Assembly (NCBI GenBank): GCA_024704765.1 | Contig: JAKMXF010000365.1 | Span: 372,001 to 436,000, forward strand | DNA from: Oopsacas minuta | Taxonomy: Eukaryota > Porifera > Hexactinellida > Lyssacinosida > Leucopsacidae | DNA length: 64,000 nucleotides | Direction of reading: 5' to 3' | Shown: positions 9,701-20,389 of the stretch, piece after piece | Layout of the letters: the number at the start of each line of letters is the position of its first letter | Numbering within the stretch: the first letter of the stretch is position 1 | The notes under the pieces: model-generated | Seen by the model: only the letters and a program-made list of their open reading frames with translations | Database searches by the model: none | Told to the model about the DNA's origin: nothing | Made by a program: the position numbers and the translations under genes

Positions 9701-10321
9701 TCATCCTAGGAGGTTCCTTAGGAAGCTGTTCCATTGAGATAGATTGAACCCTCCTGCTTCTGGCACCTCAACATCGTTCACCATGAAAGTAGGAGTGCCA
9801 CTGACGCCACGATAGCACCCATACTTCCATGCTAGTCTAGCCCTCAAATCTAGATCCCTGTTCTTATAACCATCTAATATAACCTGAGCTTTGATACCAG
9901 TACTCATTTCTACAGCTTTAGCATAAGCCTGGTGTACTTCACCCTCTGTAAGGTTTACAGCTTTACTAATAAAGTCATCATAATTTTTGAATACATACGT
10001 CATATAATCACGGTACTTGCTAGCATCTGTTTGAATTACTGCCTCCCCTGCCCATGCAGCAAAGAATGAATTATGATGGTAAGGGAGAGGGAATATGTGT
10101 ACAGCTACTCCTAAGGTATTTCTAAGATATTCCTGTGATATAACCTGTGAGAACAAAGGCCAATTTGCTGCACTAACCTCACAGATATTATCATAGAACA
10201 CATCTATGAATATCTCCCTGGTCCTGTTCCCCAATAAGGGATATCCTAGTTGTCTTTGAGGTGTCTGAATAGTATAGCTCAGTGACAGAATAGCAGCGAA
10301 AGTGACCGTCAGCAGTATCAT
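9701..10321 (-). CDS. Secreted DsbA-like thioredoxin-fold protein, copy 2
   Basis: Intronless, 206 residues, same strand and about 450 bases upstream (in the sense of transcription) of copy 1. The signal peptide is residues 1 to about 19 (ILLTVTFAAILSLSY). The domain aligns along its length with copy 1: FIDVFYDNICEVS at residues 38-50, VHIFPLPYHHNSFFAAWAGE, WKYGCYRGVSGTPTFM. Again the active-site position is CEVS (CxxS), and the distal Cys before the cis-Pro loop is kept. Because both copies keep the same substitution, it predates the duplication. It is assigned to the thioredoxin-like superfamily; the substrate is unknown. Confidence 0.75.
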   Translation of the reverse strand: MILLTVTFAAILSLSYTIQTPQRQLGYPLLGNRTREIFIDVFYDNICEVSAANWPLFSQVISQEYLRNTLGVAVHIFPLPYHHNSFFAAWAGEAVIQTDASKYRDYMTYVFKNYDDFISKAVNLTEGEVHQAYAKAVEMSTGIKAQVILDGYKNRDLDLRARLAWKYGCYRGVSGTPTFMVNDVEVPEAGGFNLSQWNSFLRNLLG

Positions 10322-10560
10322 GACTAAATGCGATATTAGTATATTTATAATTTGAATTAACCGGTAATAAAGCTGCCTGTACGAACTATAACATTATATA
10401 ATTCATGCCAGTTCATTGACTACAATTGCATTACTTAGAGAATTTACAAATAAAACAGACAGGAATTTATAATAACTCCATAAATAATAGAAATTATAGA
10501 AAGTTTGTGTATTACTACTTTAGCCAACAAATATATATTACAAGTCACGATGCAGTATGA

Positions 10561-10704
10561 CTATTGCTTGGATGTATAAACCATTACGATAAGGATACTA
10601 GTAGCGGCCTGAATGATGGACGTCCATATATAAGCCAAATTCAACCAAACTTGATCTGGATATATTCCATTACCAGATGCCCAAATTGGTACAGGATTAG
10701 ACAT
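10561..10704 (-). CDS. Possible 47-residue single-TM membrane protein
   Basis: An ORF of 62 codons ends at 10561. The most convincing start is the internal ATG at 10704, giving MSNPVPIWASGNG followed by YPDQVWLNLAYIW and a C-terminal hydrophobic stretch (SIIQAATSILIVMVY) ending TSKQ. This looks like a compact C-terminally anchored micro-protein. I do not recognise it. There is no context to support it beyond composition, so it may be a chance ORF. Confidence 0.3.
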   Translation of the reverse strand: MSNPVPIWASGNGIYPDQVWLNLAYIWTSIIQAATSILIVMVYTSKQ

Positions 10705-10861
10705 GAAAATCAAATATAAATATAAATAATTCAAGAATAATAAATACAATTAATTATCAGTACAAAATGTACATACTACTTGTGAATGGATACAGCTAAA
10801 GGGTCAACGAAGCTATCATGTTACTTCTCATGGAATGGGATATTTTACACACACAGAATAG

Positions 10862-12303
10862 CTAAAATATTTGAATGCGATTATTAATACTATCGCATAC
10901 AAGCAGTCGCCCGTTATAATCCATTGCTATTCCCTGTGGCCGAATAAATTGATTTGGATTCGATCCTTTAGTACCGATAGAGTGCAAGAGCTCTCCTTTC
11001 GGAGACATGAACTTGATTGAATGGTTCTCACAGTCTGAGGCTAGCATATTACAGTTTGAACTTGTTGATAACAAGAAACACAAATTAGATTTCCTAAAGA
11101 AGCTCCGTATACGAATACCATTCTGTTTGTATACGTGTATAGAAGCTAGAGTACCGTGATCTAACACAATAACTTCTTCTTTATGAGAGAAGCATACATC
11201 ACAGGGTTGTCTAAGTTCCTTGTGTCCGAAACGACTCTTGTATTTAAGTTTGGACGTAAACACCTATAGAACACAATTCCAGTAAAAGATCAATAATACG
11301 GTATATATTTTCGCAATCTTTATAACTATTCTAGGTAAATCTAACCTGAATACGATTGTTAACACTATCAGCTATAAACACCTTCCCATCTGTGCTAACT
11401 GCTAATCCACATGGTACATTGAACTGTAAGCTACCTCCTCCTTTAACACCAGTCTTATATAGGAATATACCGGATAGATTGAATGCTTGAATATTGTGAC
11501 GTTCTGAGTCTGTAACGTAAACAGTGTATCCGTTTACAGCAATACCAAATGGAAACAGGAACTCTCCATCTCCACTGCCTAACGAGCCAAACTCGAATAA
11601 AAACTTAGTATTCTCATCAAACACCTAAATATAAGGTTAGCATGCATAATTAACAGCGATAAAATCGGTAAATGAACACAATATATAAACATACCTGTAC
11701 GCGTTTGTTTCCACAATCCACCACAAATATTCTGTTTTGAAAATCCACAGCGATTCCTCTCAGATTCCTGAATTCTCCCTTCTTCACTCCATTTCTTCCA
11801 AATACAACACTACTCTGCTGGTAGCTTAACATATCTCTCTCTACTCGCTGAGGCTCAAGCAGAGGAGATCTAACATCAGAACTAACAGACTCTACATCAG
11901 AAAAAACAGCTGATCCGACAGACTCAGTATCACTATGGTTGTCAGGTGGTTGAGAGGTTGACATTCTGGTATATTCACTCAATTGAGTATGTATTATTTC
12001 GAACGTATTAATCAGGTTTTGTACATGTTTAGTTCTCATACTGTACTCATCACAAACAGCTGATTTACATTTATCTCTCTGTTGTCTTATCTGACGAATA
12101 TATATATCATAGGATGCTTCAACCTTAGCTATCAATGCAGCTTCCTTCTCCAGCAGTTCTTCCTTCAGCACGCGAAGCTCCTTCAGATATGATCCACATT
12201 CCTTATACTTCTCACGATATTGACCAGCAATTGAGTGTATTTTCTCGTCTATGTTATTCATTACATCAGGCTCAAAGACTTCAGTACTATTTTTAAAAGC
12301 CAT
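10862..12303 (-). CDS. Coiled-coil NHL-repeat protein (TRIM-NHL-like without RING/B-box)
   Basis: Three exons join in frame: 12303-11695, 11624-11346 and 11263-10862, giving about 429 residues. Residues 15-115 form a charged helical coiled coil (YREKYKECGSYLKELRVLKEELLEKEAALI). An acidic Ser-rich linker (DTESVGSAVFSDVESVSSD) follows. From residue about 170 there are NHL beta-propeller repeats with the typical pattern: GEFRNLRGIAVDFQNRIFVVDCGNKRVQ, GSGDGEFLFPFGIAVNG, FNVPCGLAVSTDGKVFIADSVNNRIQV and QFIRPQGIAMDYNGRLLVCDSINNRIQIF. This resembles the C-terminal half of TRIM2/3/71 proteins, but no RING or B-box is visible. The propeller probably binds RNA or protein. Introns are 70-82 bases and lie at repeat boundaries. 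Confidence 0.85.
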
Positions 12304-12945
12304 TACGATTCTCAGACAAAACAGTCGGTTAATATAACTACTTATTTAATTCAGCAGGAATATATGCTTTCATTATTATCAATTGCAATTGCTGGATATA
12401 CTGGGAGAGAAACCTGAGAGAATACATGGCACTTGATATTATGGAGAGTTGATTATAGCCACAAGCAGTGTAGAATTACTGTAATGTATTTGTGTAGGCT
12501 CATTATTCCACTACTTTCACAATGTGGTGCATGCTGGGAAGCCAGTTTCCAGGTAGCTACTATGTAGACAACACAAAATAATATACAAAACAATCAACAG
12601 ATGTGTGATAAAGCTCATAACTAAAGGTGTAATGAAAACGGTTTAGAAAAAAATATAAAGAATAAAAGCTACAATCAATATTATAAAGTATGTTAAGAGA
12701 TTAATCAATATTCTGAGGGGTAAAGAGATAACAAATAAATATTACCAGAAACGAATACAAATATTATTACGGCTAATCTATGTTTCAATAACTCCAGTCA
12801 GATAACGTAAAGATACTACACTGAATAGCTTATTACTATCCTTATCATGAGGTCTGGATGTGTCTGTATAGATAATATGTGATTTATTACTGTAATACAA
12901 CTACAGGATAAATATAATTGTATTACTAGACCATGGATGTGTTAA
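12304..12945. other. Intergenic stretch
   Basis: About 640 bases between the 5' end of the NHL gene and the 3' end of the AT-hook gene, both on the minus strand. No supported ORF or RNA gene. The sequence is AT-rich and unremarkable. Confidence 0.5.
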
Positions 12946-15900
12946 TTAGCATATAACTATAACTACCTTGCCAATGGACAGAATCTCATTAGGAGAATCA
13001 AATAATAAGAGATCGGGAGTAACGTAGAGAGATAAGAGGCTTAGAGATTTACCGTTTAAATCTATATGAGCCATATATAGATACCCAACATCAAATTCAC
13101 ATTGATAATTAATCGGTAGAATAGACCAGCTGGTGGATATCTCATCAACAGCTGTAAGGGGGTAAGATACACTTATGGAAGAGCTAGAAGGACCACGTGG
13201 TGTAGATCCATAAATATTCTTAGAAGAAATAGAAACAACTCCGATATTATTCTTATTATAAGGATCTGGGAAATGTAGAGTATGCGAGCTAATAACTGTA
13301 CACAGTATTGACCGGTTAGGCGATTGGTTAGTGTGGTTAAACGGAATAACTCTATATAGTTTCCATAAGCTGAATTCACGACGTTTATCAGTTATATCCA
13401 CCTATATGTGAAGTATTCAATCCATGATATTAGTGATAGAATATATACAAACCTTATTCCAATGAAAGTTGAGTCTCTCAATACAGCAAGTTTTGTTAGT
13501 AGATTGAAATAACTGAGGTGAAGCTATCTGTCCAATTAACTCCTGTTGTGTAGCAGGTAGAAACTCGTATAACTCAGGTGTTAAGCTTAACTCATAAAGA
13601 GATATCTGCAAACACGATCCAGTGTAAGAGACAGTATATAGAGCTAGTTATATTGACTTACTGTAGTGATTAACACGTATGTCAGATATCCATCATTTCC
13701 CCTAACGTTAACTCTATATAGTGAATTATTATTATATGTCTCATTAGTGTATACTCTAATCCAATGAGAGTATATACTCTCCATCTTAGAGATTGGTAAC
13801 GGATCGGATGAGGTATTTATACATTTAGGAATGATCTTATTCTTATCAGAGTTAACGATCTCTCCCAGAAAGTTTCTGTTAGAGATACACAGAGATACAG
13901 TCTTATCACATACCCTCTTAGAGATGTAGCAAATCCTAGTGCTCTTACTCACTAATGAAACTCTATAGCATCGTAAAATTCAAAGTAATAATATACGTAA
14001 TACATATTATATAGCTTAACCCACTTGTAAACTTTATCAAATTCGAATGTAGAGTTTACTTGCATGTTTTCACTCTTCCACAAGCAATAAATCTTCTCAA
14101 TCTTATCGACAACATACTCGTTATGAGGAGTGCTTATTGTCTTAACAATACATTTATTATTAGAGTCTACTCTAGCGTAATAAGGTTGTAGTGTAGATAA
14201 GTGTATGAATAAGCTGCTTTGAGATATCTCAGTCGAGAAGTACCAGCCAGATAGCTCTGGAGTATGTGAGTTTATTCTAACTCTATACAGAGCATTTGTA
14301 TCGTATTGTAGAGGTGAAGTCAAGCTAATAGGTTGATAAGCAAGAGGGATATACTGCAGCTCACTAAATGGTGAAGGAATGTAATTAATATATACAATTT
14401 TGACACATTTGTTCATATATACACTCACCTAACAGTATATTGCATGTTACTACTGGGAATATTCATGATACTTTTGTTAGCACTAGCTACATAGCCATTA
14501 TACCCAGTCACTACAGGATCTGTAAAGTATATTATCTCATGTGTGATACGACTGGAATAAGTGAAAGAGTTTGATTCTCTAAGTTTTACTCTGTAAATAT
14601 ATTCTAATGAGAATACGCTGCATAGAGTTTTGTCTACTGGAGTCCAAGCAATCAGAATCTAAATACAAATAAATCTATTCTCTATTTATCTTATTATTAT
14701 TATAATAACAATAGTGTTACCTTGTCTTTAGGATCCTCAAATGAACTTCTGTCTTTTGCTATGAGTGCTGTTTTCCCCTGTATAAATAGAATTATTATTT
14801 TTATGCGTACGGTAGTAGATTGAAAATTGAAGTAAATTATTGTTGTAACCTGATGGATTTTCCGTATGTGTCTCTTCAGATTATTCTTATCAGAGAATAA
14901 AGCATTACATTCTGAACAGGTTAACTTGATATCTTTTTCCTTTACCTAGAACCAATAAAATACAAGTTATCAAGTTACATATAGAGTAGGGTCTCCCAAA
15001 ACGGACACCGAGAAGCGGACAACCCCCGTGGCATGGATTCAAATTGCCAAACATGTAATTACTACTTAAGCAGTCTCCGAGGAGCAGACAATTCTCTACA
15101 ACGGACAGATACCATGTGTCCAACGTGTCCGCTATTTGGAGCCTCCACTGTATTATGTAAATTACCTTTTGATCAATTGGATTATTAGTTGATAGGATTG
15201 GTTTTATATTCTTCTGAATTATATCAGCTACATTACTTGTAGGAATTGGATATTTTCTAGGACGACCACGTTTCCTCACAATAGGTGGTTCAGTTGAGGT
15301 GTCAGATTTTACTAGAATGTTTCATATAAGTACGACGTATTAAATTATAGAATAATATATAACTTACTCGTGTTATATTTCTTCAAAACTGGTTGTAGTT
15401 TCTTAATAGGTTTTGTTTTCTTAGAAATACCTTCTTTACCTCTATAAATATTCGATAAAAGTTGTAATTTATTGTATTATGTATTTCAAATTGCCAAAAG
15501 TAATGCTAAACTAACAGTAAGGGGGATCGAATTCGAGCAGATTTATCATTTTTCTTGCTGAATTTCCTCTTTTTTGGTGTATCTAAACAAATACTATATT
15601 CAACAATAAACACATATTATATTACAGCCATTTGCTGATAAGAAATTCCAGAAGAAACAGAACTCTTATCTTAGCTTCTGGTAACCGAACCCACATGCAA
15701 ATAAAAAATATTTGCTAACTATTATGTTCCCCTTCTGAAGAGCTGCTGGAAATATTGAGGACTTCTGGTAGGTTCAGGAACACACCCATAGACTCGGCAC
15801 CCGACAGAATGGGTACCCCTTCAGGTGATAACTGTACTTCTGCTATTTCAGTTATATCATTACTGAATGCCAATGGTTCTATTTTCTTATGTAAAATAGT

Positions 15901-16014
15901 CTTTTTTTTCCATGATTGAGGAAAGGACGGGGTATGCGGGTAAAATAATGATGGATAAACATCAAATGATTTATCCTGACCAACCGAAGGATAACACATT
16001 GCTAATATGAACAT
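12946..16014 (-). CDS. AT-hook and C2H2 zinc-finger nuclear protein, 11 exons
   Basis: Exons, all joining in phase: 16014-15720, 15582-15516, 15441-15368, 15311-15166, 14945-14850, 14777-14721, 14658-14429, 14363-14025, 13962-13662, 13605-13453 and 13401-12946; about 737 residues. The order is an N-terminal unstructured part, then a basic nuclear-localisation-type PKKRK, then an AT-hook (KRGRPRKYP), then one classical C2H2 finger (CSECNALFSDKNNLKRHIRKIH). A long C-terminal half follows, made of repeated units of roughly 100 residues, each with an aromatic W followed by (L)YRV, for example LEYIYRVKL, LYRVRINS, LYRVNVRG and LYRVIPFN. This points to a DNA-binding nuclear factor. The C-terminal repeats match no family I know. 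Donors of the first two introns are GTTAGC and GTTAGT. The exon 8/9 junction is the least certain. Confidence 0.65.
14983..15152. mobile_element. Candidate MITE with imperfect terminal inverted repeats (pogo/Tigger-like)
   Basis: The 220-base intron of the AT-hook gene holds a block bounded by TA. The left end reads TAGAGTAGGGTCTCCC then AAAACGGACACC. The reverse complement of the right end reads TACAGTGGAGGCTCC then AAATAGCGGACACG. The two ends match over about 28 bases with few differences, and similar CGGACA motifs recur inside. TA flanks and a CAGTGG end are typical of non-autonomous Tc1/mariner (pogo/Tigger) elements. There is no transposase. Confidence 0.45.
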
Positions 16015-16299
16015 AATTTCTTATTAGGAAAGCACAACATCCACCCGGGATCAGCTTGAATTTAGGACAAAAGGTGTGAATATATGATCAACTAACTATA
16101 CGATAAATATGTGAGTACAAGGTTACCATGTTATAAGATCGATATTAGAATTGGCTTATTCCTAAGTCACAAATTATGTATCATTGATTACAGCAAACTC
16201 CCGGTATAACGAAGTGATTCTTTACTCCTTTTTGCTTTAAGTTAATTGATTTTGCTCCGCTTATAAGGGGTGCGCCTAATTTCTGGGACGTGCCGTGGC

Positions 16300-16356
16300 A
16301 TGACGTGACGGTCCCGGAAAATGCAGATGCCTAAAATACGTGACGTGACGTGACGT
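16300..16356. promoter_or_regulatory. Cluster of TGACG/ACGTG motifs
   Basis: TGACGTGACG occurs at 16301-16310, and an (ACGTG) array runs through 16338-16356 (ACGTGACGTGACGTGACGT). TGACGT is the half-site of CREB/ATF bZIP factors. The cluster lies in the shared upstream region of the AT-hook gene and urate oxidase. It may be a bZIP-bound element or simply a short degenerate tandem repeat; the sequence alone does not decide. Confidence 0.3.
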
Positions 16357-16616
16357 TAAGGTAGCCTCCTAAATACATCACTCAAAGTGTATAACTATAT
16401 GTTTTATGTATTCTGTGCTATCCATACTATCCCGGGATCTTAGAGCTAGTACGTGAAATAATCTGAGGCCGGTGAAAGCGCGTGAGGGTGGCTTGACAAC
16501 GAATACAGTAAGAAATTTATATCAAAGAGCTATCTATGAATCTATAGCGTACTACAGCTATTGTAGAAATTAGTAGGGATCTTATTTCACTAGATTGGTT
16601 CTCGATATGCTAAGCG

Positions 16617-16642
16617 ATATATATATATATATATATATATAT
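16617..16642. repeat. (AT)13 microsatellite
   Basis: Thirteen uninterrupted AT dinucleotides in the intergenic region upstream of urate oxidase. Confidence 0.95.
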
Positions 16643-17083
16643 GGACCTCAGCGGTCCCCAAAATGCTTGTGTTTTAGGTTCCAAAAACGCGATCACACCG
16701 GGAACAAGCAGGAACACTCTGGAGCAGCTCGGAATACATACGCTCTGAGTTAACAGGTGGGGTGCCTTATCCATAAAACATTTAGTTTTGCACTTTGGGT
16801 GATGAATTTGGGAGATTACCACACCTTCACGTCCCGTAAATTATGCACGCTTATAAGTTATAATGAAATAAACCTGGGGTCCAAAGCATGAGCACTTCGT
16901 TTACGAGAGGCGCTGAATTACACAGCCAACAGCTGTAAGTATAATTTATAAAGGATCACTAGTAGGTGCGAATTTCTCTTATATATTTCCTAGCTATTTT
17001 CAGTGATATTATGATTGATTCTTAATTTCTTAGTTTAAAGTTTGTAGCTCTTACCAATTCCTCTGTTCGTTATATAGTTAATT

Positions 17084-17983
17084 ATGTCCTCTAAGCCTGT
17101 TATCTTTAATCAGACATCCTACGGGAAGGCAGAGGTAGGAGTGCTGTACGTACACAGACATGACAAGTACCGGCATAGCATTACTGATTTCCAAGTAACA
17201 GTTAGTCTTACACTAGCTACTTTCATAGACTACACACATGGGGATAATTCTGACATAGTAGCTACTGATACCACGAAGAATACAATTTACTTCCTAGCTC
17301 ATCAGCACCCAGAGGCTCTAGAGTCCCCAGAACGTTTTGGGATTCTAATCTGTACACATTTCCTTACTAAATACCAACATATACTCAATTGTAATGTGTA
17401 TGTAGAGACTAATGGTTGGAAGCGTGCTGTTGTGCATGGTAAGGAGCATGCTCATGCTTTTATTGGGGATTCAAGTATTAAGAGATTTACGACTGTATCT
17501 AAACCAAGAGGTCAGCCCTTCAGGATATCCTCTGGGTTCAAAAACTTAAAACTACTCAAAACTACTCAATCAGGTTTTGAAGGATTCATGAAAGACGAGC
17601 TTACCTCTCTTACAGACACCAAGGATAGAATATTCGCAACGTCTGCTACAATAAACTATGAATTCAACTCAATAGATTCTGTAAACTTCAATGATATCTG
17701 GGAGCAAGTACTGAGAACTGTAGTAGAGTCATTCTCAGGGCCTTATGACACAGGCGTATATAGCTCATCTGTACAACACACTATGTACTTAACTAACAAG
17801 AGGGTATTAGAAGAACACAAAATTATTGAGCAGGTAGAAATGAATATGCCTAATATACACTACTTCCTCTACGACCTGACTAAGATAGGAGTTAAAGGGA
17901 ATACTACTACTCTATTTCCTGCTCCCCTTCCTTATGGACATATTTCTTGTAAACTGGGACGGAGTGTATTAGCCAAATTATAA
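17084..17983 (+). CDS. UOX: Urate oxidase (uricase), peroxisomal
   Basis: Intronless, 299 residues, the normal length of the family. The enzyme oxidises urate with O2 to 5-hydroxyisourate, using no metal or flavin. Visible active-site motifs: SYGKAEVGV (Lys15 of the catalytic dyad), VATDTTKNTIY (Thr61-Asp62, matching the T57-D58 pair of fungal uricase), FSGPYDTGVYSSSVQ (substrate-pocket Gln region) and MPNIHYFLYDL (active-site His). The C-terminus is AKL, a good PTS1 peroxisomal signal. Urate oxidase is retained in many invertebrates and lost in hominoids. The first ATG gives the expected N-terminus. Confidence 0.94.
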   Translation: MSSKPVIFNQTSYGKAEVGVLYVHRHDKYRHSITDFQVTVSLTLATFIDYTHGDNSDIVATDTTKNTIYFLAHQHPEALESPERFGILICTHFLTKYQHILNCNVYVETNGWKRAVVHGKEHAHAFIGDSSIKRFTTVSKPRGQPFRISSGFKNLKLLKTTQSGFEGFMKDELTSLTDTKDRIFATSATINYEFNSIDSVNFNDIWEQVLRTVVESFSGPYDTGVYSSSVQHTMYLTNKRVLEEHKIIEQVEMNMPNIHYFLYDLTKIGVKGNTTTLFPAPLPYGHISCKLGRSVLAKL

Positions 17984-18161
17984 GACAATCAGTTGATTGA
18001 TCCGTTTTAGCTCTTATTTATTGCTCTCTTATTATCGGCCAATATTGTGATTTTACTTGTTAATGAATATGTGCATTCGATAATTATATTTTTTGGAACA
18101 TTTACAGACATTAACTTAGCTACCTGTTTCATATATTGGCTAGATATACGTATTGTTGATA

Positions 18162-19285
18162 ATGTCTGAGAGATATAACTTCTCAATTACTACATTCAGG
18201 TATTTTCAATCACACAAATAAACGTATACTTCAATGTAATTACATGTATTCCTTTAGTCCCTCTGGTAAACTGATGCAGATAGAGTATGCTCTGATGGCA
18301 GTTGAGGCTGGAGCTCCTTCAGTTGGTATCAAAGGTGCGTTTATTTGTTTTAGTTATTCTATTAGAATGTCAATAAAATTATATTAATTATTTATAGCTA
18401 GTAATGGAGTTGTTATAGCAGCTGAGAAAAAGCACAAATCTATCTTATCAGATGAATCTAGTGTATCTAAGGTGAGTTATATAATTAATTCATTAAGCCT
18501 AATACTAGTTATAGTATAGTATGTGTAGGTTGAGCCAATCAATAATTATACAGGATTTGTGTACAGTGGAATGGGACCAGACTTCAGGTGAGAATATTTT
18601 AATACGGTTATTATATTTGATTATTATTATTCGTGTCTATAGACTGCTAGTTTCCAGAGCTCGTAAGATAGCAGAAGAGTACTATCTGACTTATCATGAA
18701 CCTATACCAACTCCCAGACTTGTACAACAAATTGGGTTCTCTATGCAGCAGTACTCTCACTCCAGGTAATAATTTCATACAGAACTTTTATGAGTATGTT
18801 TATTGTACTATCTTAGACAGGTGAGACCATTTGGTGTATCTCTACTCGTCGCTGGATGGAATCAAGGCAGGCCTTATCTCTTTCAATGTGACCCCTCTGT
18901 AAGGAAAACAACATTATTTAGTAGATTATTCAGTATGAAAAATATGTGTTACAATTAATTATTGAATATACTGCTTCGTTTAGGGAGCATACTTCCCATG
19001 GAAAGCAACTGCTTTAGGCAAAAACTATATTAACGGTAAAACTTTTCTCGAGAAAAGGTATTAATTACGATAGATTTATTCAATTGATCTATTTATTCGA
19101 TTTACTTTAGATATAGCGATGAACTAGAGCTAGAAGATGCTATACATAACGCTATACTCACACTAAAGGAGAGTTTTGATGGAAAGATGACAGAGTATAA
19201 CATTGAGATCGGTATAAGCAATAAAGACGGATTCAGGAAGCTAACCCCTGAAGAGATTAAGGATTATCTATCTGCTATACTGTAA
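18162..19285 (+). CDS. PSMA2: Proteasome 20S subunit alpha type 2
   Basis: Eight exons: 18162-18199, 18258-18334, 18398-18471, 18529-18587, 18643-18765, 18817-18898, 18984-19057 and 19111-19285, all with GT..AG introns of 50-90 bases. The joined product is about 233 residues and aligns end to end with animal PSMA2. It starts [17 protein letters not shown] then [19 protein letters not shown], the conserved alpha-subunit N-terminal signature that gates the core-particle pore. The middle has [12 protein letters not shown] and [18 protein letters not shown], and the C-terminus is [10 protein letters not shown]. Being an alpha subunit, it has no catalytic Thr. The stop is only 130 bases before the GCH1 start on the same strand. 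Confidence 0.97.
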
Positions 19286-19415
19286 CATAATTAGTTTGTT
19301 GTAGGCTATGTGTAGAGATGATTATATAGAACAGATTCTTCCTTTTATAACTTTAATATTTCCAACTGATTTAGCCGTTCTTATAGATTTTAATTAAGTA
19401 TACATTAGCTTGGAC

Positions 19416-20033
19416 ATGAGTCGTATATTTGATGTAGATGAGGATAATATAGAATCAACAGATCCTACTGTAACTGCTCTAACTAAGTCTTATCTCGATA
19501 TAATAAAGGCAGTAGGAGAGGATCCGAATAGAGAAGGGCTTGTTAAGACACCAGCACGTGCAGCTAAAGCTTTCCAATTTTTCACACACGGATATAGTGA
19601 GACTGTACAGACAGTAGTTAATGATGCTATATTCTCTGTTGATTATGATCAAATGGTTATTCTCAAAGACATAGAGATATTCTCTCTGTGTGAGCACCAT
19701 CTTGTTCCATTCTTCGGTAAGGTTTCAGTAGGGTATCTCCCTAATAAGAAAGTACTGGGATTAAGCAAGTTAGCACGTATTATAGAAATATTCAGTCGTC
19801 GTCTGCAAATCCAGGAACAGCTGACTAAACAGATAGCTGAAGCTATTGTGGAAGCTATCCAACCAGCAGGAGTAGGGGTAGTAATAGAAGCTAAGCATAT
19901 GTGTATGTTAATGCGAGGAGTAGAGAAGGTTAGCAGTAATGCACTTACTAGTATGATGCTTGGAGAGTTTAGGGAAAATTCTAAGACCAGGGATGAGTTT
20001 CTAACTCTCATATCACGAAACCAGAAACAGTGA
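19416..20033 (+). CDS. GCH1: GTP cyclohydrolase I
   Basis: Intronless, 205 residues from ATG 19416 (an upstream TTG extends the frame by two codons only). It converts GTP to 7,8-dihydroneopterin triphosphate, the first step of tetrahydrobiopterin synthesis. The homodecamer fold is supported by [35 protein letters not shown] (Zn-binding Cys and His near residues 91-94), [17 protein letters not shown] and [14 protein letters not shown] (third zinc ligand Cys, near residue 163). The C-terminus FLTLI is typical. The animal-type N-terminal regulatory extension is short. It follows PSMA2 by 130 bases. Confidence 0.96.
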   Translation: MSRIFDVDEDNIESTDPTVTALTKSYLDIIKAVGEDPNREGLVKTPARAAKAFQFFTHGYSETVQTVVNDAIFSVDYDQMVILKDIEIFSLCEHHLVPFFGKVSVGYLPNKKVLGLSKLARIIEIFSRRLQIQEQLTKQIAEAIVEAIQPAGVGVVIEAKHMCMLMRGVEKVSSNALTSMMLGEFRENSKTRDEFLTLISRNQKQ

Positions 20034-20389
20034 TACAGTTGCAATCTGTAGTTATGTATGTATATTAGATGACAAAATTTTGTTGATAGGATCCAATCTC
20101 TTATTATTCATGCTTGTATATATCTTTATACCATTTATGTACACTTACACACAGCCACTTCTTAATTTACCCTAATATCTTTAATTATTTTGTTTTTATA
20201 AGAAACATCGAATATAATATTTTAAGCTCTATAGAGGAGCGGGAACCTTTTTAGATTCTCGCTATAGACAACGAGCTTAAAAACTGTCTGAGAAAACTCA
20301 TAGCCAGCTTTACTGCCCTGTGAACCTGTTTCAGTCTATATTATAATATAATTTCGTTTGATAAACTAGTAAATAATACTATATACTCA
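20034..20389. other. Intergenic stretch
   Basis: About 356 bases between GCH1 and the KH-domain gene. It has no supported ORF. A short palindrome-like segment lies around 20228-20275 (GAGGAGCGGGAACC and nearby ATTCTCGCTATAG), but I cannot assign an RNA gene. Confidence 0.45.

Larger units (their letters stand above)
16015..17083. other. Long intergenic stretch with small repeats
   Basis: About 1.07 kb between the divergently transcribed AT-hook gene (-) and urate oxidase gene (+), so both promoters should lie here. It includes a CAG..CCCGGTATAACG fragment at 16189-16280 that looks like a degraded transposon end, a TGACG-rich cluster at 16290-16356 and an (AT)13 run at 16617-16642. The short minus-strand ORF at 16610-16822 runs through the AT repeat and was not accepted. 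Confidence 0.55.

Noticed and set aside
14905-15279. 124-codon minus-strand ORF
   Set aside because: Only its first part (AT-hook exon) is coding; the rest is read-through into the intron holding the candidate MITE, as shown by the splice phase to the zinc-finger exon.
16610-16822. 70-codon ORF near the (AT)13 run
   Set aside because: The ORF ends in a Tyr-Ile translation of the AT repeat; no other support.
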